Shown: in pieces, positions 8,125 to 17,328 of the stretch
Numbering within the stretch: position 1 is the first letter of the stretch
Layout: every line of letters begins with the position of its first letter
NCBI GenBank assembly: GCA_963626805.1
Contig: CAVFXS010000017.1
Location: forward strand, 1 to 64,000
Direction of reading: 5' to 3'
Source: CAG-632 sp963626805
GTDB taxonomy: Bacteria; Bacillota; Clostridia; Lachnospirales; Lachnospiraceae
DNA: 64,000 bases
Position numbers and translations under genes: made by a program
Notes under the pieces: model-generated
Database searches by the model: none
What the model was told of the DNA's origin: nothing
What the model saw: the letters and a program-made list of their open reading frames with translations, nothing else

Positions 8125-9281
8125 GAGATCCATTATCAAAAAAAGTCATAAATATTAAACCGTCAGGAATCCGTAAGTTTTTCGATATTGTAAGTGAGAT
8201 GCCGGATGCAATTTCACTGGGCGTAGGAGAGCCGGATTTTGACACGCCATGGCATGTCCGGGACGAGGGCATCTATGCGTTAGAAAAGGGAAAAACATTC
8301 TATACCTCCAATGCAGGTCTGATGGAGCTGCGGGAGGAGATTTGTAAATATTATACACGTAAGTTTCAGGCTGCCTATGATCCGGTTCACGAATGTGTGA
8401 TGACGGTAGGCGGCAGTGAGGGAATTGATATTGCACTCCGTGCAATGCTGGATCCGGGAGATGAGGTTATTATTCCGGAGCCCTGTTATGTATCCTATGT
8501 TCCATGTGTGGAGCTGGCAGACGGTGTACCGGTGATCATTCAGCTGAAAGCAGAGAATGAGTTCCGGCTGACTGCAGAGGAGCTGGAGGCAGCGATTACG
8601 GATAAGACCAAGATTGTCATCCTGCCATTCCCGAATAATCCGACCGGAGCTATTATGACACGGGCAGATCTGGAAAAGATAGCAGAGGTTATCCGCAAGC
8701 ATGATCTGTATGTAATGTCGGATGAAATCTATGCAGAACTGACCTATGGACAGAAACATGTTACAATCGCATCCCTGCCAGATATGCATGACAGAACAAT
8801 TGTAATCAATGGCTTCTCAAAGGCATATGCCATGACCGGATGGAGACTGGGATATGCGCTGGCACCGCAGAAAATATGCGAGCAGATGACAAAGATTCAT
8901 CAGTTTGCAATTATGTGTGCACCAACCAATAGCCAGTACGCAGCAATTGATGCCGTACGTTATGGGGATAAGGATATTGAGAAGATGGTGCGGGCATATG
9001 ATCAGAGAAGACATTTTCTGATGCAGACATTCCAGGAAATGGGAATTGAGTGCTTTGAGCCATTTGGAGCATTCTATGTATTTCCATGTATTAAAAAATA
9101 TGGAATGAAGAGTGAAGAATTTGCAGAAAAGTTATTGTACCAAGAGAAGGTAGCGGTTGTGCCGGGAACAGCATTTGGAGATTGTGGGGAAGGTTATCTT
9201 CGTATTTCATATGCATATTCGATTGAAGAGTTAAAGGAAGCACTTGGGAGGATTAAACATTTTATATCACAGTTTGAGTAA
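8121..9281 (+). CDS. Class I/II PLP aminotransferase
   Basis: 386 residues, fold-type I. Visible hallmarks are LGVGEPDFDTP (N-terminal substrate-binding loop), PFPNNPTGA, MSDEIYAELTY (Asp binding the pyridine nitrogen, Tyr to the phenolate), and the PLP Lys in INGFSKAYAMTGWRLGY. The C-terminal YLRISYA holds the Arg that binds the alpha-carboxylate. This pattern is that of the aspartate/aromatic subgroup (AspC/PatA-like). It is coupled by ATGA to the Lrp gene and followed 17 bases later by cheX. The amino donor cannot be fixed from sequence. Confidence 0.88.
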   Translation: MRDPLSKKVINIKPSGIRKFFDIVSEMPDAISLGVGEPDFDTPWHVRDEGIYALEKGKTFYTSNAGLMELREEICKYYTRKFQAAYDPVHECVMTVGGSEGIDIALRAMLDPGDEVIIPEPCYVSYVPCVELADGVPVIIQLKAENEFRLTAEELEAAITDKTKIVILPFPNNPTGAIMTRADLEKIAEVIRKHDLYVMSDEIYAELTYGQKHVTIASLPDMHDRTIVINGFSKAYAMTGWRLGYALAPQKICEQMTKIHQFAIMCAPTNSQYAAIDAVRYGDKDIEKMVRAYDQRRHFLMQTFQEMGIECFEPFGAFYVFPCIKKYGMKSEEFAEKLLYQEKVAVVPGTAFGDCGEGYLRISYAYSIEELKEALGRIKHFISQFE

Positions 9282-9298
9282 GATACAAGGAGAAAAAA

Positions 9299-9766
9299 AT
9301 GGCAAGAATTAATGCAGAACATGTAAACACATTTTTGATGGCTGCATCAAAGGTCATTAGTGAAACCTGTAATCTGACACCTAAGGTTGGAAAGCCCTAT
9401 ATTCGTAACAATGCATTTACAAGTGATTCTATCGTTATTATGATCGGTGTAACAGGAGAAATGCAAGGACAGGTAATGTTGGTGTTTAAGAAAACAGTTG
9501 CACTGGGGATCGCATCCAAGATGATGTTTATGGAAGTAAAGGAATTAGATGAAATATCAATCAGTGCGATCTGTGAACTGGGTAATATGATTATGGGAAA
9601 TGCATCTACTGCGTTTTCTGTGAAGAATATTGGGATTGATATTACTCCACCGACCATGTGTGAAGGAAATTTCACGGTATCCGGAGCGGTGGCGAGCATG
9701 TGCATACCGATTTATATCAATGATACGGATTTTGTAGAATTGGATCTGTGCATAAAGCAGGATTAA
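9299..9766 (+). CDS. cheX: CheX-type chemotaxis phosphatase
   Basis: 155 residues. CheX dephosphorylates CheY-P and so resets the flagellar signal. The family signature is the ExxN motif on the long helix: ICELGNMIMGNAST, here with the Glu and Asn in place. It has its own AAGGAG site. Its position behind an aminotransferase and before trmL, away from other che genes, is odd but seen in Clostridia. Together with the chemoreceptor at 0.5 kb it suggests a working chemotaxis system encoded elsewhere. Confidence 0.85.
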   Translation: MARINAEHVNTFLMAASKVISETCNLTPKVGKPYIRNNAFTSDSIVIMIGVTGEMQGQVMLVFKKTVALGIASKMMFMEVKELDEISISAICELGNMIMGNASTAFSVKNIGIDITPPTMCEGNFTVSGAVASMCIPIYINDTDFVELDLCIKQD

Positions 9767-9777
9767 GAGGTATGGCA

Positions 9778-10269
9778 ATGATAAATATAGTGTTACTGGA
9801 GCCGGAGCAGGGCGGCAATGTCGGAAATATCGGAAGAACCTGTTTGGCGATCGGGGCGAGGTTGCATCTGATCGAGCCGCTGGGTTTTCGACTGACAGAT
9901 CGGGAGATCAGGCGGGCTGGAATGGATTATTGGCATAAGGTTGATGTAACCCGATATGATAATTATGAGGATTTTCTGGAGAAGAATCCGGGGGCTGTCG
10001 TCTATATGGCAACCACCAAGTCAAAGAAAGTTTATACAGAGGTCAGATATGAAGAGAATGCGTATCTGATGTTTGGAAGGGAGAGTGCCGGGATTCCGGA
10101 AGAGCTTCTGATGGAAAACCGCGAACGGTGTGTACGGATTCCGATGTTGCCAGATATTCGTTCGTTGAATCTTGCCAATTCGGTTGCAATTGTCGCATAT
10201 GAAGCCATGCGGCAGCAGGAATTTAAGCAATTCCAGCTGCAGGGTCAGCTTCATCATCATGAATGGTAG
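9778..10269 (+). CDS. trmL: tRNA (cytidine/uridine(34)-2'-O)-methyltransferase
   Basis: SPOUT-fold methyltransferase that modifies the wobble ribose of tRNA-Leu species using S-adenosylmethionine. All three knot motifs are present: LEPEQGGNVGNIGRTCLAIG, LMFGRESAGIPEELL and IPMLPDIRSLNLANSVAIVA. I start at the ATG at 9778 because AAGAGG (9765-9770) is 7 bases away; the ATG at 9772 would be too close. 163 residues. Its end overlaps the convergent histidine kinase gene by 13 bases. Confidence 0.92.
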   Translation: MINIVLLEPEQGGNVGNIGRTCLAIGARLHLIEPLGFRLTDREIRRAGMDYWHKVDVTRYDNYEDFLEKNPGAVVYMATTKSKKVYTEVRYEENAYLMFGRESAGIPEELLMENRERCVRIPMLPDIRSLNLANSVAIVAYEAMRQQEFKQFQLQGQLHHHEW

Positions 10270-11687
10270 GTATTTGGAGCTTTCTTTAATGAAAATGTGA
10301 ATTCACTTCCAACGCCGGGGGTACTGGTCAGGGTAATGTTTTCATCATGTGCGTGAATGATCTCACGGATGATAGACAGCCCAAGACCGGACCCCTGTTT
10401 GTGTTTTCCGCGGGAAGTATCTGCTTTATAGAAACGATTCCAGACTTTGTTCTGTTTATCCTTATCAATTCCCTGTCCGGTATCCTTCACGGATACAAAG
10501 ATCTTTTCATTTGCATCGGTAACAATAATCGTAATCGTGGCTCCATGCGGACTGAACTTCATGGCATTATCCACCAGATTATAAAGCACCTGCTGGATTC
10601 GTGTCTTGTCTGCACGCACCATGGTCTCACTTGTCTGACAGTTTTTCTTGATAACAATATAACGTTTCTGGCACTCACGTTCGAAAAACTCGGTTGTAGC
10701 ATCAATGACCTCCAAAATGTCGAAATTGATCAGGTTCAGACGCAGACCGTAGGAGTCGGATTTACTGAGCTCCAGCATACTGGCAGTCAGTTTGGTCAAA
10801 CGTTGCGTCTCTGAAAGTACGATGTTCAGATATTTTTCCTGATTTTCCGATGGAATCGTGCCATCCAGCATGGCTTCAATATAACCCTTAATAGAGGTCA
10901 GCGGGGAACGAAAGTCGTGGGAAATGTTTGCAATAAAGTCACTACGGTATTCGTCCAGCTTGCTCAGCTCGGAAGCCATATATTCCATGTTGGCAGCCAG
11001 CTCACCGATCTCATCCTGTGAGGAGATTCCGGTCTGCACCTCAAAATTACCGGAGGCATATTCTTTTGCAACCATATTCAACTGATTCAACGGGCCAATG
11101 ATTTTTCTGGACAGATAAATCAGAAGTACCATGGATAAAATAATCAGCAGACAAAGGGGAACAGTGAAATTGAGCATCATGGACTGCATGATGTCTGACA
11201 GTGGGCTAAATGGAGCATGCAATATAATGGAACCGGCATTGCGGAAATTTTTGCCGGACACGGGAACACCTACCGAGAGCATCTGTTCTGAAAAAATATT
11301 ATAGAAATTTCCCAGTTTAAAAAAACTGCTTGTCAGGGACCTGGAAGAATCCAAAGCATACAGATTCTCAGGCAGAGTGTCATAGTCTTCCGGATGAGAG
11401 ATGACCAGTAGATCACCATTGATATCACAATACCAGATTTGAATGTTGAAGTTCGTCTGGAATTTATCGAACTCTGTCTGCAGGTCATCATCAGTAAGTA
11501 TATTCTTCTGATAGGGAAGGATGAACTGATCTGCAATATAATGTGCCTCGTTGGTGAGTATGGTCTGGCGCTCCGTGATCAGATTCTGCCTGGTAGCATT
11601 TGAGGCGTAGAGGATAATGACAATAAAGACCACTATGATAATGACCAGATAGCTTAATGCAATTTTGTCAAAAAAGCGTTTATTCAT
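10257..11687 (-). CDS. Sensor histidine kinase (HAMP-HisKA-HATPase)
   Basis: 476 residues. A first membrane helix (LSYLVIIIVVFIVIILY) is followed by an extracellular segment of about 135 residues and a second helix (VPLCLLIILSMVLLIYL). A HAMP domain comes next, then HisKA with the phospho-acceptor in SHDFRSPLTSIKG (near residue 255). The HATPase has N box NLVDNAMKFSP, G1 DTGQGID and G2 GSGLGLSI. The 2-base gap after the response regulator makes a cognate pair. The signal is unknown. There is no dedicated target operon next door; instead mutS2 is upstream. Confidence 0.93.
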   Translation of the reverse strand: MNKRFFDKIALSYLVIIIVVFIVIILYASNATRQNLITERQTILTNEAHYIADQFILPYQKNILTDDDLQTEFDKFQTNFNIQIWYCDINGDLLVISHPEDYDTLPENLYALDSSRSLTSSFFKLGNFYNIFSEQMLSVGVPVSGKNFRNAGSIILHAPFSPLSDIMQSMMLNFTVPLCLLIILSMVLLIYLSRKIIGPLNQLNMVAKEYASGNFEVQTGISSQDEIGELAANMEYMASELSKLDEYRSDFIANISHDFRSPLTSIKGYIEAMLDGTIPSENQEKYLNIVLSETQRLTKLTASMLELSKSDSYGLRLNLINFDILEVIDATTEFFERECQKRYIVIKKNCQTSETMVRADKTRIQQVLYNLVDNAMKFSPHGATITIIVTDANEKIFVSVKDTGQGIDKDKQNKVWNRFYKADTSRGKHKQGSGLGLSIIREIIHAHDENITLTSTPGVGSEFTFSLKKAPNTYHS

Positions 11688-11689
11688 AA

Positions 11690-12409
11690 TTACAGTACCT
11701 CAAACTTGTAGCCGACACCCCATACAGTGGTCAGGGACCAGGACTTGGTTTCCGGAAGCTTTTCACGGATACGTTTGATATGAACGTCAACCGTTCTGGT
11801 ATCACCGATATATTCATACCCCCAGAGCCGGTCTAACAGCTGCTCACGGGTAAAGACCTGATTCGGCTGGCTGGTGAGGAAATAAAGGAGCTCCAGTTCC
11901 TTTGGCGGCATCTCCAGCGTTTTGCCATCGATAATGGCAGTATAATTGGAGATATTTACGATCAGACCGTCATACTCTACATAATCGCCGGTATGGGAAG
12001 CCGAAGCAATGTTTAAATTGACCGGACTGGTGATTGCCTGTGCTTGATAGCGGCGCAGAACCGCACGCACACGAGCCACCATTTCATTGGAATCAAAAGG
12101 CTTCATGATATAGTCATCGGCACCGATCTTTAAGCCCAGTACCTTGTCAAAAACCTCGCCCTTGGCAGACAGCATAATAATAGGGGTCTGGCTGATCTTG
12201 CGGATCTCTGTGCAGACCTCATAGCCATCGATTCCCGGCAGCATGATATCTAACAGTACCAGATGCGGCTGGTATTCCTGAAAGGCCTGCAGGGCATCGT
12301 TTCCGTTTCCTTCAATCCGGGTATCAAAGCATTCCTTTACCAGATAGAGAGAAATCAGCTCTGCAATATTCTCGTCGTCATCGACAATCAGTATTCGTTG
12401 TTTTTCCAT
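11690..12409 (-). CDS. OmpR/PhoB-family response regulator
   Basis: 239 residues. The receiver domain has the acidic pair (ILIVDDDEN), the phospho-acceptor Asp in LVLLDIMLPGIDGYE, the Thr/Ser position (IIMLSAKG) and Lys in DDYIMKPF. The C-terminal winged helix DNA-binding domain has the family wing (LELLYFLTSQPNQVFTREQL) and DTRTVDVHIKRIREKL. AAGGAG precedes the ATG on the minus strand. It lies 48 bases after mutS2 and 2 bases before its kinase, so all three are probably on one transcript. Confidence 0.95.
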   Translation of the reverse strand: MEKQRILIVDDDENIAELISLYLVKECFDTRIEGNGNDALQAFQEYQPHLVLLDIMLPGIDGYEVCTEIRKISQTPIIMLSAKGEVFDKVLGLKIGADDYIMKPFDSNEMVARVRAVLRRYQAQAITSPVNLNIASASHTGDYVEYDGLIVNISNYTAIIDGKTLEMPPKELELLYFLTSQPNQVFTREQLLDRLWGYEYIGDTRTVDVHIKRIREKLPETKSWSLTTVWGVGYKFEVL

Positions 12410-12457
12410 ATAGATCTCCTTCTGTAATGTGCAGCGTGGTATGGAAGCATCTAAGAA

Positions 12458-14839
12458 TCAATGCAGTTCCACAATTGTAACACCCATGTCTCCTTCGCCG
12501 AATTCTCCGCTTCGGAAGGATGCGACATGTGCTTGTTTCTTCAAATAATCCTGAACCGCCTTGCGAAGTGCACCGGTTCCCTTTCCATGGATGATCCGTA
12601 CCTGGGACAGGTTGGATAATAAAGCGTCGTCCAGATATTTATCCAGCCGGGAGATCGCCTCATCAACCGTTAATCCGATCAGATTAATCTCCGGCCGGAT
12701 ATTAGCAGCACGCTCCAGATTCATCCGGTGATGGCCGGAGGACTTGGACTTGGTTTGTGGCTGTTTCGGTGTCTCGGTAATCTCGCAGTCTGTAATCGGT
12801 AATGTCATATGCAGGATGCCGACCTGAACGGACAGTTCCTTTCTGACATTCGGAAGTGCCAGAACGGTTCCGGTAGTATCCATGCTGATAATATAAACGG
12901 TATCGCCGACGCAGAAATCCTCTGCATTCTGACCGGAGCGGCGCTGCTTCTTGGAGCGGGACAGATCCTTATCCAGATTTTTCATCCGGTCACGGATCTT
13001 GGAGCGCTGTGCTTCCATGGCTTTGTTATCGGCCTTGGCAGGATTCCGTTCCCATTTCTGGTATTTCCGGATGGACTGGTCTGCGATCTCCTTAGCCTCC
13101 TCTAAGATTTCCCGTGCTTCTTCCTTGGCATCCTTTAACAGTTTGGAACGCTGCTGCTCCATGGACTCCTGCTTCGCCTTCAGCTGGTTCCGCAGCGTCT
13201 CGACCTCTTCCTGATAGGTAGCAACGAGCTGTTCTTCCTCATCCAGCTTCTTGCGGCTGTTCTCCAGATCGCTGATCAGACTTTCAAAATCGAGTGCCGG
13301 AGCATCGATCTGGGTACGTGCCTCCTCAATGATATAATCCGGAAGACCGAGCTTTTTCGATATAGCAAAGGCATTGGATTTACCCGGAATGCCGATACGC
13401 AGACGGTAGGTCGGACGCAGAGAGGCAACATCAAATTCACAGCTTGCATTCTCAATCCCTTCCGTAGAGAGGGCAAAGGTCTTCAATTCACTGTAATGTG
13501 TGGTAGCAATACAGAGAATACCCTGTGCATGAAGATGCCGTAAGATAGCGATCGCCAGTGCGGCACCCTCGATCGGATCGGTACCACCGTTTAATTCATC
13601 AAAGAGCACCAGAGTATCCGGAGCTGCATGCTGAATGATATATACGATATTAGACATATGAGAGGAGAAGGTACTCAGGTTCTGTTCAATACTCTGCTCA
13701 TCTCCGATATCTGCAAAAACATCCCGGAATACACAGAGCTCCGAGCCCTCAAATGCCGGAATGTGCAGACCGGACTGGCCCATCAGGGTAAAGAGTCCGA
13801 CTGTCTTTAAGGATACGGTTTTACCGCCGGTATTTGGACCGGTTACGATCAGCATCTGATAAGTGTCACCTAGAGTCAGATCGATCGGAACGACTGTCTT
13901 CGGGTCCAGGAGAGGATGCCGTCCCTGTTTGATATTGATATAGCCATGATCGTTAAAGATCGGGCGGGTACCCAGATAGGATTTGGCGAATTTCGCTCTG
14001 GCAAAAATGAAATCCAGCTCGGTCAGCAGCTTGATGTTGCACTGGATCGCGGTCAATTCAAAGGCTGCCTGCTCGCTGATGGATGCCAGGATCCGTTCGA
14101 TCTCCAGCTGCTCTTTATTCTCCAGCTCCTTTAACTCATTGTTCAGATTGACTACCGACATCGGCTCGATGAATAAGGTGGAACCGCTGGAGGACTGATC
14201 ATGGATCATGCCGGAGAAGCTGCTCCGGTATTCCTGCTTGACCGGAATGCAGTAACGACCGTTTCGCATGGTGATCAGACTATCCTGTAACAGAGTCCGG
14301 TTGTTCTGCGAGTTGACAATATTTAAAAGCTGTGTATGAATCTTCTCGTTAATCTGTTTCTTGGAACGGCGAAGTGCCTTTAAATCAGAGGATGCATCAT
14401 CTGCGATCTCGTCTGCAGATAGGATACAGCGGCGGATCTCACGACTGATGTGCTCCAGCGGCATCAGATCCAGAAACCGGGAGTCCAGACAGTCCGGTTC
14501 GTGCGCATCATCATCGGAAACACCGTACTGGCGGACACTTAAGGTATTATCCAGCAGGCGGGCCAGATCCAGCAGCTCACTGGTGCTTAAGGTGGCACCG
14601 ACCTCCAGTCTCTTTAAGGACAGCCCGATATCCGTCACACCGGAAAAGGTGACGCCACCCTTCTGATAAATACGGGTCAGTGCGTCACCGGTTTCTTCCT
14701 GAAGTCGGACGATCTCCTCCTGATCGGAGGACGGAAACAGGTGCTTGCAGAGACGTTTTCCCATCGGGGAATCGGCATAAGGCACCAGCATATCTATGAT
14801 CTTATTATATTCCAAAATTCGTAAAGAACGTCTATTCAT
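12458..14839 (-). CDS. mutS2: Endonuclease MutS2
   Basis: 793 residues from the ATG that follows AAGGAGA; an ATG 15 bases upstream overlaps that site and is not the start. MutS2 binds branched DNA or, in Bacillus, collided ribosomes, and has a nicking domain. The MutS core has Walker A GPNTGGKTVSLKT, Walker B LVLFDELNGGTDP and the LSTFSSHM signature. A coiled-coil arm follows (about residues 520-640), then a C-terminal Smr domain (LIGLTVDEAISRLDKYLDDA and RIIHGKGTGALR). The mismatch-recognition domain of MutS is absent, as expected. It is transcribed from a promoter back-to-back with that of the thiamine operon. Confidence 0.96.
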   Translation of the reverse strand: MNRRSLRILEYNKIIDMLVPYADSPMGKRLCKHLFPSSDQEEIVRLQEETGDALTRIYQKGGVTFSGVTDIGLSLKRLEVGATLSTSELLDLARLLDNTLSVRQYGVSDDDAHEPDCLDSRFLDLMPLEHISREIRRCILSADEIADDASSDLKALRRSKKQINEKIHTQLLNIVNSQNNRTLLQDSLITMRNGRYCIPVKQEYRSSFSGMIHDQSSSGSTLFIEPMSVVNLNNELKELENKEQLEIERILASISEQAAFELTAIQCNIKLLTELDFIFARAKFAKSYLGTRPIFNDHGYINIKQGRHPLLDPKTVVPIDLTLGDTYQMLIVTGPNTGGKTVSLKTVGLFTLMGQSGLHIPAFEGSELCVFRDVFADIGDEQSIEQNLSTFSSHMSNIVYIIQHAAPDTLVLFDELNGGTDPIEGAALAIAILRHLHAQGILCIATTHYSELKTFALSTEGIENASCEFDVASLRPTYRLRIGIPGKSNAFAISKKLGLPDYIIEEARTQIDAPALDFESLISDLENSRKKLDEEEQLVATYQEEVETLRNQLKAKQESMEQQRSKLLKDAKEEAREILEEAKEIADQSIRKYQKWERNPAKADNKAMEAQRSKIRDRMKNLDKDLSRSKKQRRSGQNAEDFCVGDTVYIISMDTTGTVLALPNVRKELSVQVGILHMTLPITDCEITETPKQPQTKSKSSGHHRMNLERAANIRPEINLIGLTVDEAISRLDKYLDDALLSNLSQVRIIHGKGTGALRKAVQDYLKKQAHVASFRSGEFGEGDMGVTIVELH

Positions 14840-14884
14840 GTAAGTCTCCTTCATTAGTTACAAATGAAATGCATAATTACTATA

Positions 14885-14913
14885 ATTATAGCATCTATAA
14901 TTTCATTTGACAA
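14885..14913 (-). promoter_or_regulatory. Sigma-A promoter of mutS2
   Basis: On the minus strand: TTGTCA (14913-14908), 17-base spacer, TATAAT (14890-14885). Its -35 box lies on the same base pairs as the -35 box of the divergent thiamine promoter. Confidence 0.8.
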
Positions 14914-14935
14914 TTCATAGTCGCCGATATATAAT
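14907..14935 (+). promoter_or_regulatory. Perfect-consensus sigma-A promoter of the thiamine operon
   Basis: TTGACA (14907-14912), 17-base spacer, TATAAT (14930-14935): every consensus base and the optimal spacing. Transcription would start near 14942, at the foot of the TPP riboswitch, so control must come from the riboswitch rather than from promoter strength. Confidence 0.9.
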
Positions 14936-14942
14936 GGCTTAC

Positions 14943-15050
14943 GAATCAGGAGTGCTTAAGGAATTAGGCTGAGAAATGACATAGTCCTGTCATTAATCCT
15001 TTGGGGATACCCCATGACCTGATCCAGGTAATGCTGGCGGAGGGAGATAT
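14943..15050 (+). promoter_or_regulatory. TPP riboswitch (THI element)
   Basis: It carries the conserved thi-box strings in order: AGGAGTGC, GGCTGAGAAATGA (pyrimidine-binding CUGAGA), ACCTGATCCAGGTAATGCTGGCG and AGGGAG. A variable P3a hairpin (ATGACATAGTCCTGTCAT) sits between them. It senses thiamine pyrophosphate and, with the terminator 30 bases downstream, should shut off the following uptake genes when thiamine is plentiful. Confidence 0.95.
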
Positions 15051-15079
15051 TATAACAGACGCTTATTTAGAATGTTGAT

Positions 15080-15107
15080 AATCCTTCCTGAAACGGAAGG
15101 ATTTTTT
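15080..15107 (+). terminator. Riboswitch-controlled terminator
   Basis: 9-bp stem AATCCTTCC/GGAAGGATT, 6-base loop, then TTTT. It lies between the TPP aptamer and the first gene, so it is the expression platform. Confidence 0.88.
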
Positions 15108-15190
15108 AGTTTCAGAGAAGCGGAGAGCTGTTGTCTCATCGTTGTTTCAGGGTGATGGTTCATTCTATCATAAGAAAAAGGAGGAAAAAG

Positions 15191-15484
15191 ATGAACGCAA
15201 ATGTAGCAATTCAGGTATTACCGGGTGTAAGTACCGATGAAGAAGTAGTAAGAATCGTAGATGAAGTGATCGCGTATATTCGCAGCACCGGCGTGACGTA
15301 TTATGTGGGTCCGTGCGAGACTGCAATGGAAGGCGATTATGAAGAGCTCATGGAGATCGTAAAGCAGTGCCAGTATATTGCGATCAAGGCAGGCTGCCCA
15401 AGTGTTATGAGCTATGTGAAGATTACCTACAAGCCTGAGGGTGAGGTGCTGACCATTGAGCAAAAAACGTCAAAGCATCACTGA
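15191..15484 (+). CDS. Thiamine-binding (YkoF/MTH1187-like) protein
   Basis: 97 residues from the ATG after AAGGAGG. It is a small ferredoxin-like-fold protein of the thiamine-binding/UPF0045 family (VAIQVLPGV, EVIAYIRSTGVTYYVGPCET and the EL(M/I) helices match). Members are found with HMP/thiamine ABC transporters and bind thiamine or its pyrimidine moiety; direct function is less certain. It is first gene after the TPP riboswitch, and its end overlaps the start of the permease by 29 bases, so expression is coupled. Confidence 0.82.
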   Translation: MNANVAIQVLPGVSTDEEVVRIVDEVIAYIRSTGVTYYVGPCETAMEGDYEELMEIVKQCQYIAIKAGCPSVMSYVKITYKPEGEVLTIEQKTSKHH

Positions 15485-16256
15485 TTACTGGATTCCGATT
15501 ACCGTAATCCTGGTATTTCTGATCATCTGGCAGGTGGTCAGCATGACGGGACTGATTCCCGGCTATATGCTGCCGTCACCGGTCAAGGTGATAAAGGCAT
15601 TTATCGGCGATTTTCCATTGCTGATGCGGCATGCAAGGGTGACATTGCTGGAGGCCTGTCTGGGACTTGTAAGCGGTGTGATTCTGGGATTTCTTTCTGC
15701 CGCATTTATGGATGCGTTTGAACCGGTAAAGAAGGCCCTGTATCCGCTTCTGGTAATCAGTCAGACCGTACCGCCGGTAGCGGTAGCACCGCTGCTGATC
15801 CTGTGGTTTTCCTACGGAATCGCACCGAAGATCGTGCTGGTAATTCTGGCATCCTTCTTCCCGATTGCAGTGGGACTGCTCGATGGATTTCAGGCGGTTG
15901 ATCAGGATCTGATCCGGCTGATGCGGTCTATGAAGGCGAGCCGCTGGCAGATATTCTGGCATGTGAAGTTTCCGCAGGCACTGGGAGAATTCTTTTCCGG
16001 ACTGAAGATCGCAGTGGCGTATTCGGTAGTAGGTGCTGTGGTATCCGAATGGCTGGGCGGATTTTACGGACTGGGTGTCTATATGACAAAGGTACGGAAG
16101 TCCTTCAGTTATGATAAGATGTTCGCGGTTATCTTTCTGGTTTCGGCCATCAGCCTTGTGCTGATGGCACTGGTGAAGATCCTGCAGTATCAGGCGATGC
16201 CGTGGGTGCATGCTAATGTGCAGGAGAAAACAGACGGGAAAAAGAGTAGTATATAA
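15456..16256 (+). CDS. thiX: ABC transporter permease for thiamine pyrimidine precursor
   Basis: 266 residues, TTG start with GAGG 8 bases upstream, inside the 3' end of the preceding gene. About six membrane helices are visible. The cytoplasmic EAA-type loop (LMRSMKASRWQIFWHVKFPQAL) contacts the ATPase. It belongs to the SsuC/TauC/ThiX type of binding-protein-dependent permeases. Riboswitch control and the NMT1-type binding protein next door point to HMP or formylaminopyrimidine as substrate. Confidence 0.88.
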   Translation: MSKKRQSITDYWIPITVILVFLIIWQVVSMTGLIPGYMLPSPVKVIKAFIGDFPLLMRHARVTLLEACLGLVSGVILGFLSAAFMDAFEPVKKALYPLLVISQTVPPVAVAPLLILWFSYGIAPKIVLVILASFFPIAVGLLDGFQAVDQDLIRLMRSMKASRWQIFWHVKFPQALGEFFSGLKIAVAYSVVGAVVSEWLGGFYGLGVYMTKVRKSFSYDKMFAVIFLVSAISLVLMALVKILQYQAMPWVHANVQEKTDGKKSSI

Positions 16257-16291
16257 CAGAGATTAATATGAAAAGACATAGGAGAAAGACA

Positions 16292-17302
16292 ATGAAAATA
16301 TGGAAGAAACTTACAGCACTTGCACTGGCAGGTGTATTGACAGCAGGTTTATGTGCATGCGGTAACTCCGGACAGGCAAACGGAGCTGCAGACGGTGAGA
16401 AGAAGGATATTACATTTGTACTGGACTGGACACCGAATACCAACCATACCGGTCTGTATGTTGCAGAGAAGATGGGATATTTCGATGAAGCAGGACTGAA
16501 TGTTACGATCGTACAGCCGCCGGAAGACGGAGCAACTACCATGGTAGCATCCGGACAGGCACAGTTCGGTATTGATTTCCAGGATTATCTGGCACCGGTT
16601 TATACCTCAGATGAAGAAGTACCGGTAATCGCTGTTGCAGCGATCATCCAGCATAACACTTCCGGCATCATTTCCTTAAAGGAGGATGGTATCGAGTCAC
16701 CGAAGGGACTGGAAGGTAAGAATTACGCAACCTGGGGACTGCAGCTGGAGCAGGCAATCCTTAAAAATGTGGTAACTGCAGATGGCGGTGATTTCGATAA
16801 GGTAAATCTGATTCCTGAATATGTAACCGATGTTCCGACCGCACTGCAGCAGGATATCGATGCTGTCTGGGTATATTATGCATGGGACGGTATTTCCACA
16901 AAGGTAGCCGGACTGGATACCAATATGTTCTATTTCAAGGATATTACACCGGAGTTCGATTATTACAGCCCGGTAATCATTGCAAATACAGATTTCCTGG
17001 CAGATGATCCGGACACGGCAAAGGCATTCTTAAATGCAGTTCGGAAGGGCTATGAATATGCAATCGAGAATCCGGACGATGCAGCAGATATTCTGTGTGA
17101 GGCAGTACCGGAGCTGGATCCGGAAATGGTAAAGGAGAGCCAGGAATGGCTGGCAGATCAGTATAAGGCAGAGGTAGATCAGTGGGGATACATTGATTCT
17201 GAAAGATGGAATGCATTCTACAACTGGTTAAATGAGAACGGATTGTCTGAGAAGGAGATTCCGGAAAACTGTGGATTCACCAATGATTATTTAAGCAAAT
17301 AA
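16292..17302 (+). CDS. thiY: Pyrimidine-precursor-binding lipoprotein
   Basis: 336 residues from the ATG after AGGAGA; an ATG 24 bases upstream is less well placed. It has a lipoprotein signal peptide (LTALALAGVLTAGLCACGN; lipid Cys at the end of LCAC). The mature part is an NMT1/THI5-like domain with the diagnostic FVLDWTPNTNHTGLYVAEKM and GYFDEAGLNV. These bind formylaminopyrimidine or HMP. It supplies ThiX/ThiZ. No thiamine biosynthetic genes lie in the window, so this locus is for salvage. Confidence 0.92.
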   Translation: MKIWKKLTALALAGVLTAGLCACGNSGQANGAADGEKKDITFVLDWTPNTNHTGLYVAEKMGYFDEAGLNVTIVQPPEDGATTMVASGQAQFGIDFQDYLAPVYTSDEEVPVIAVAAIIQHNTSGIISLKEDGIESPKGLEGKNYATWGLQLEQAILKNVVTADGGDFDKVNLIPEYVTDVPTALQQDIDAVWVYYAWDGISTKVAGLDTNMFYFKDITPEFDYYSPVIIANTDFLADDPDTAKAFLNAVRKGYEYAIENPDDAADILCEAVPELDPEMVKESQEWLADQYKAEVDQWGYIDSERWNAFYNWLNENGLSEKEIPENCGFTNDYLSK

Positions 17303-17328
17303 GCAGGAGTCATAGAACAGGAAGTATT

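Noticed and set aside
15576..16211. 211-codon minus-strand frame over thiX
   Set aside because: Antisense of a permease; His/Gln/Arg-rich composition and no site.
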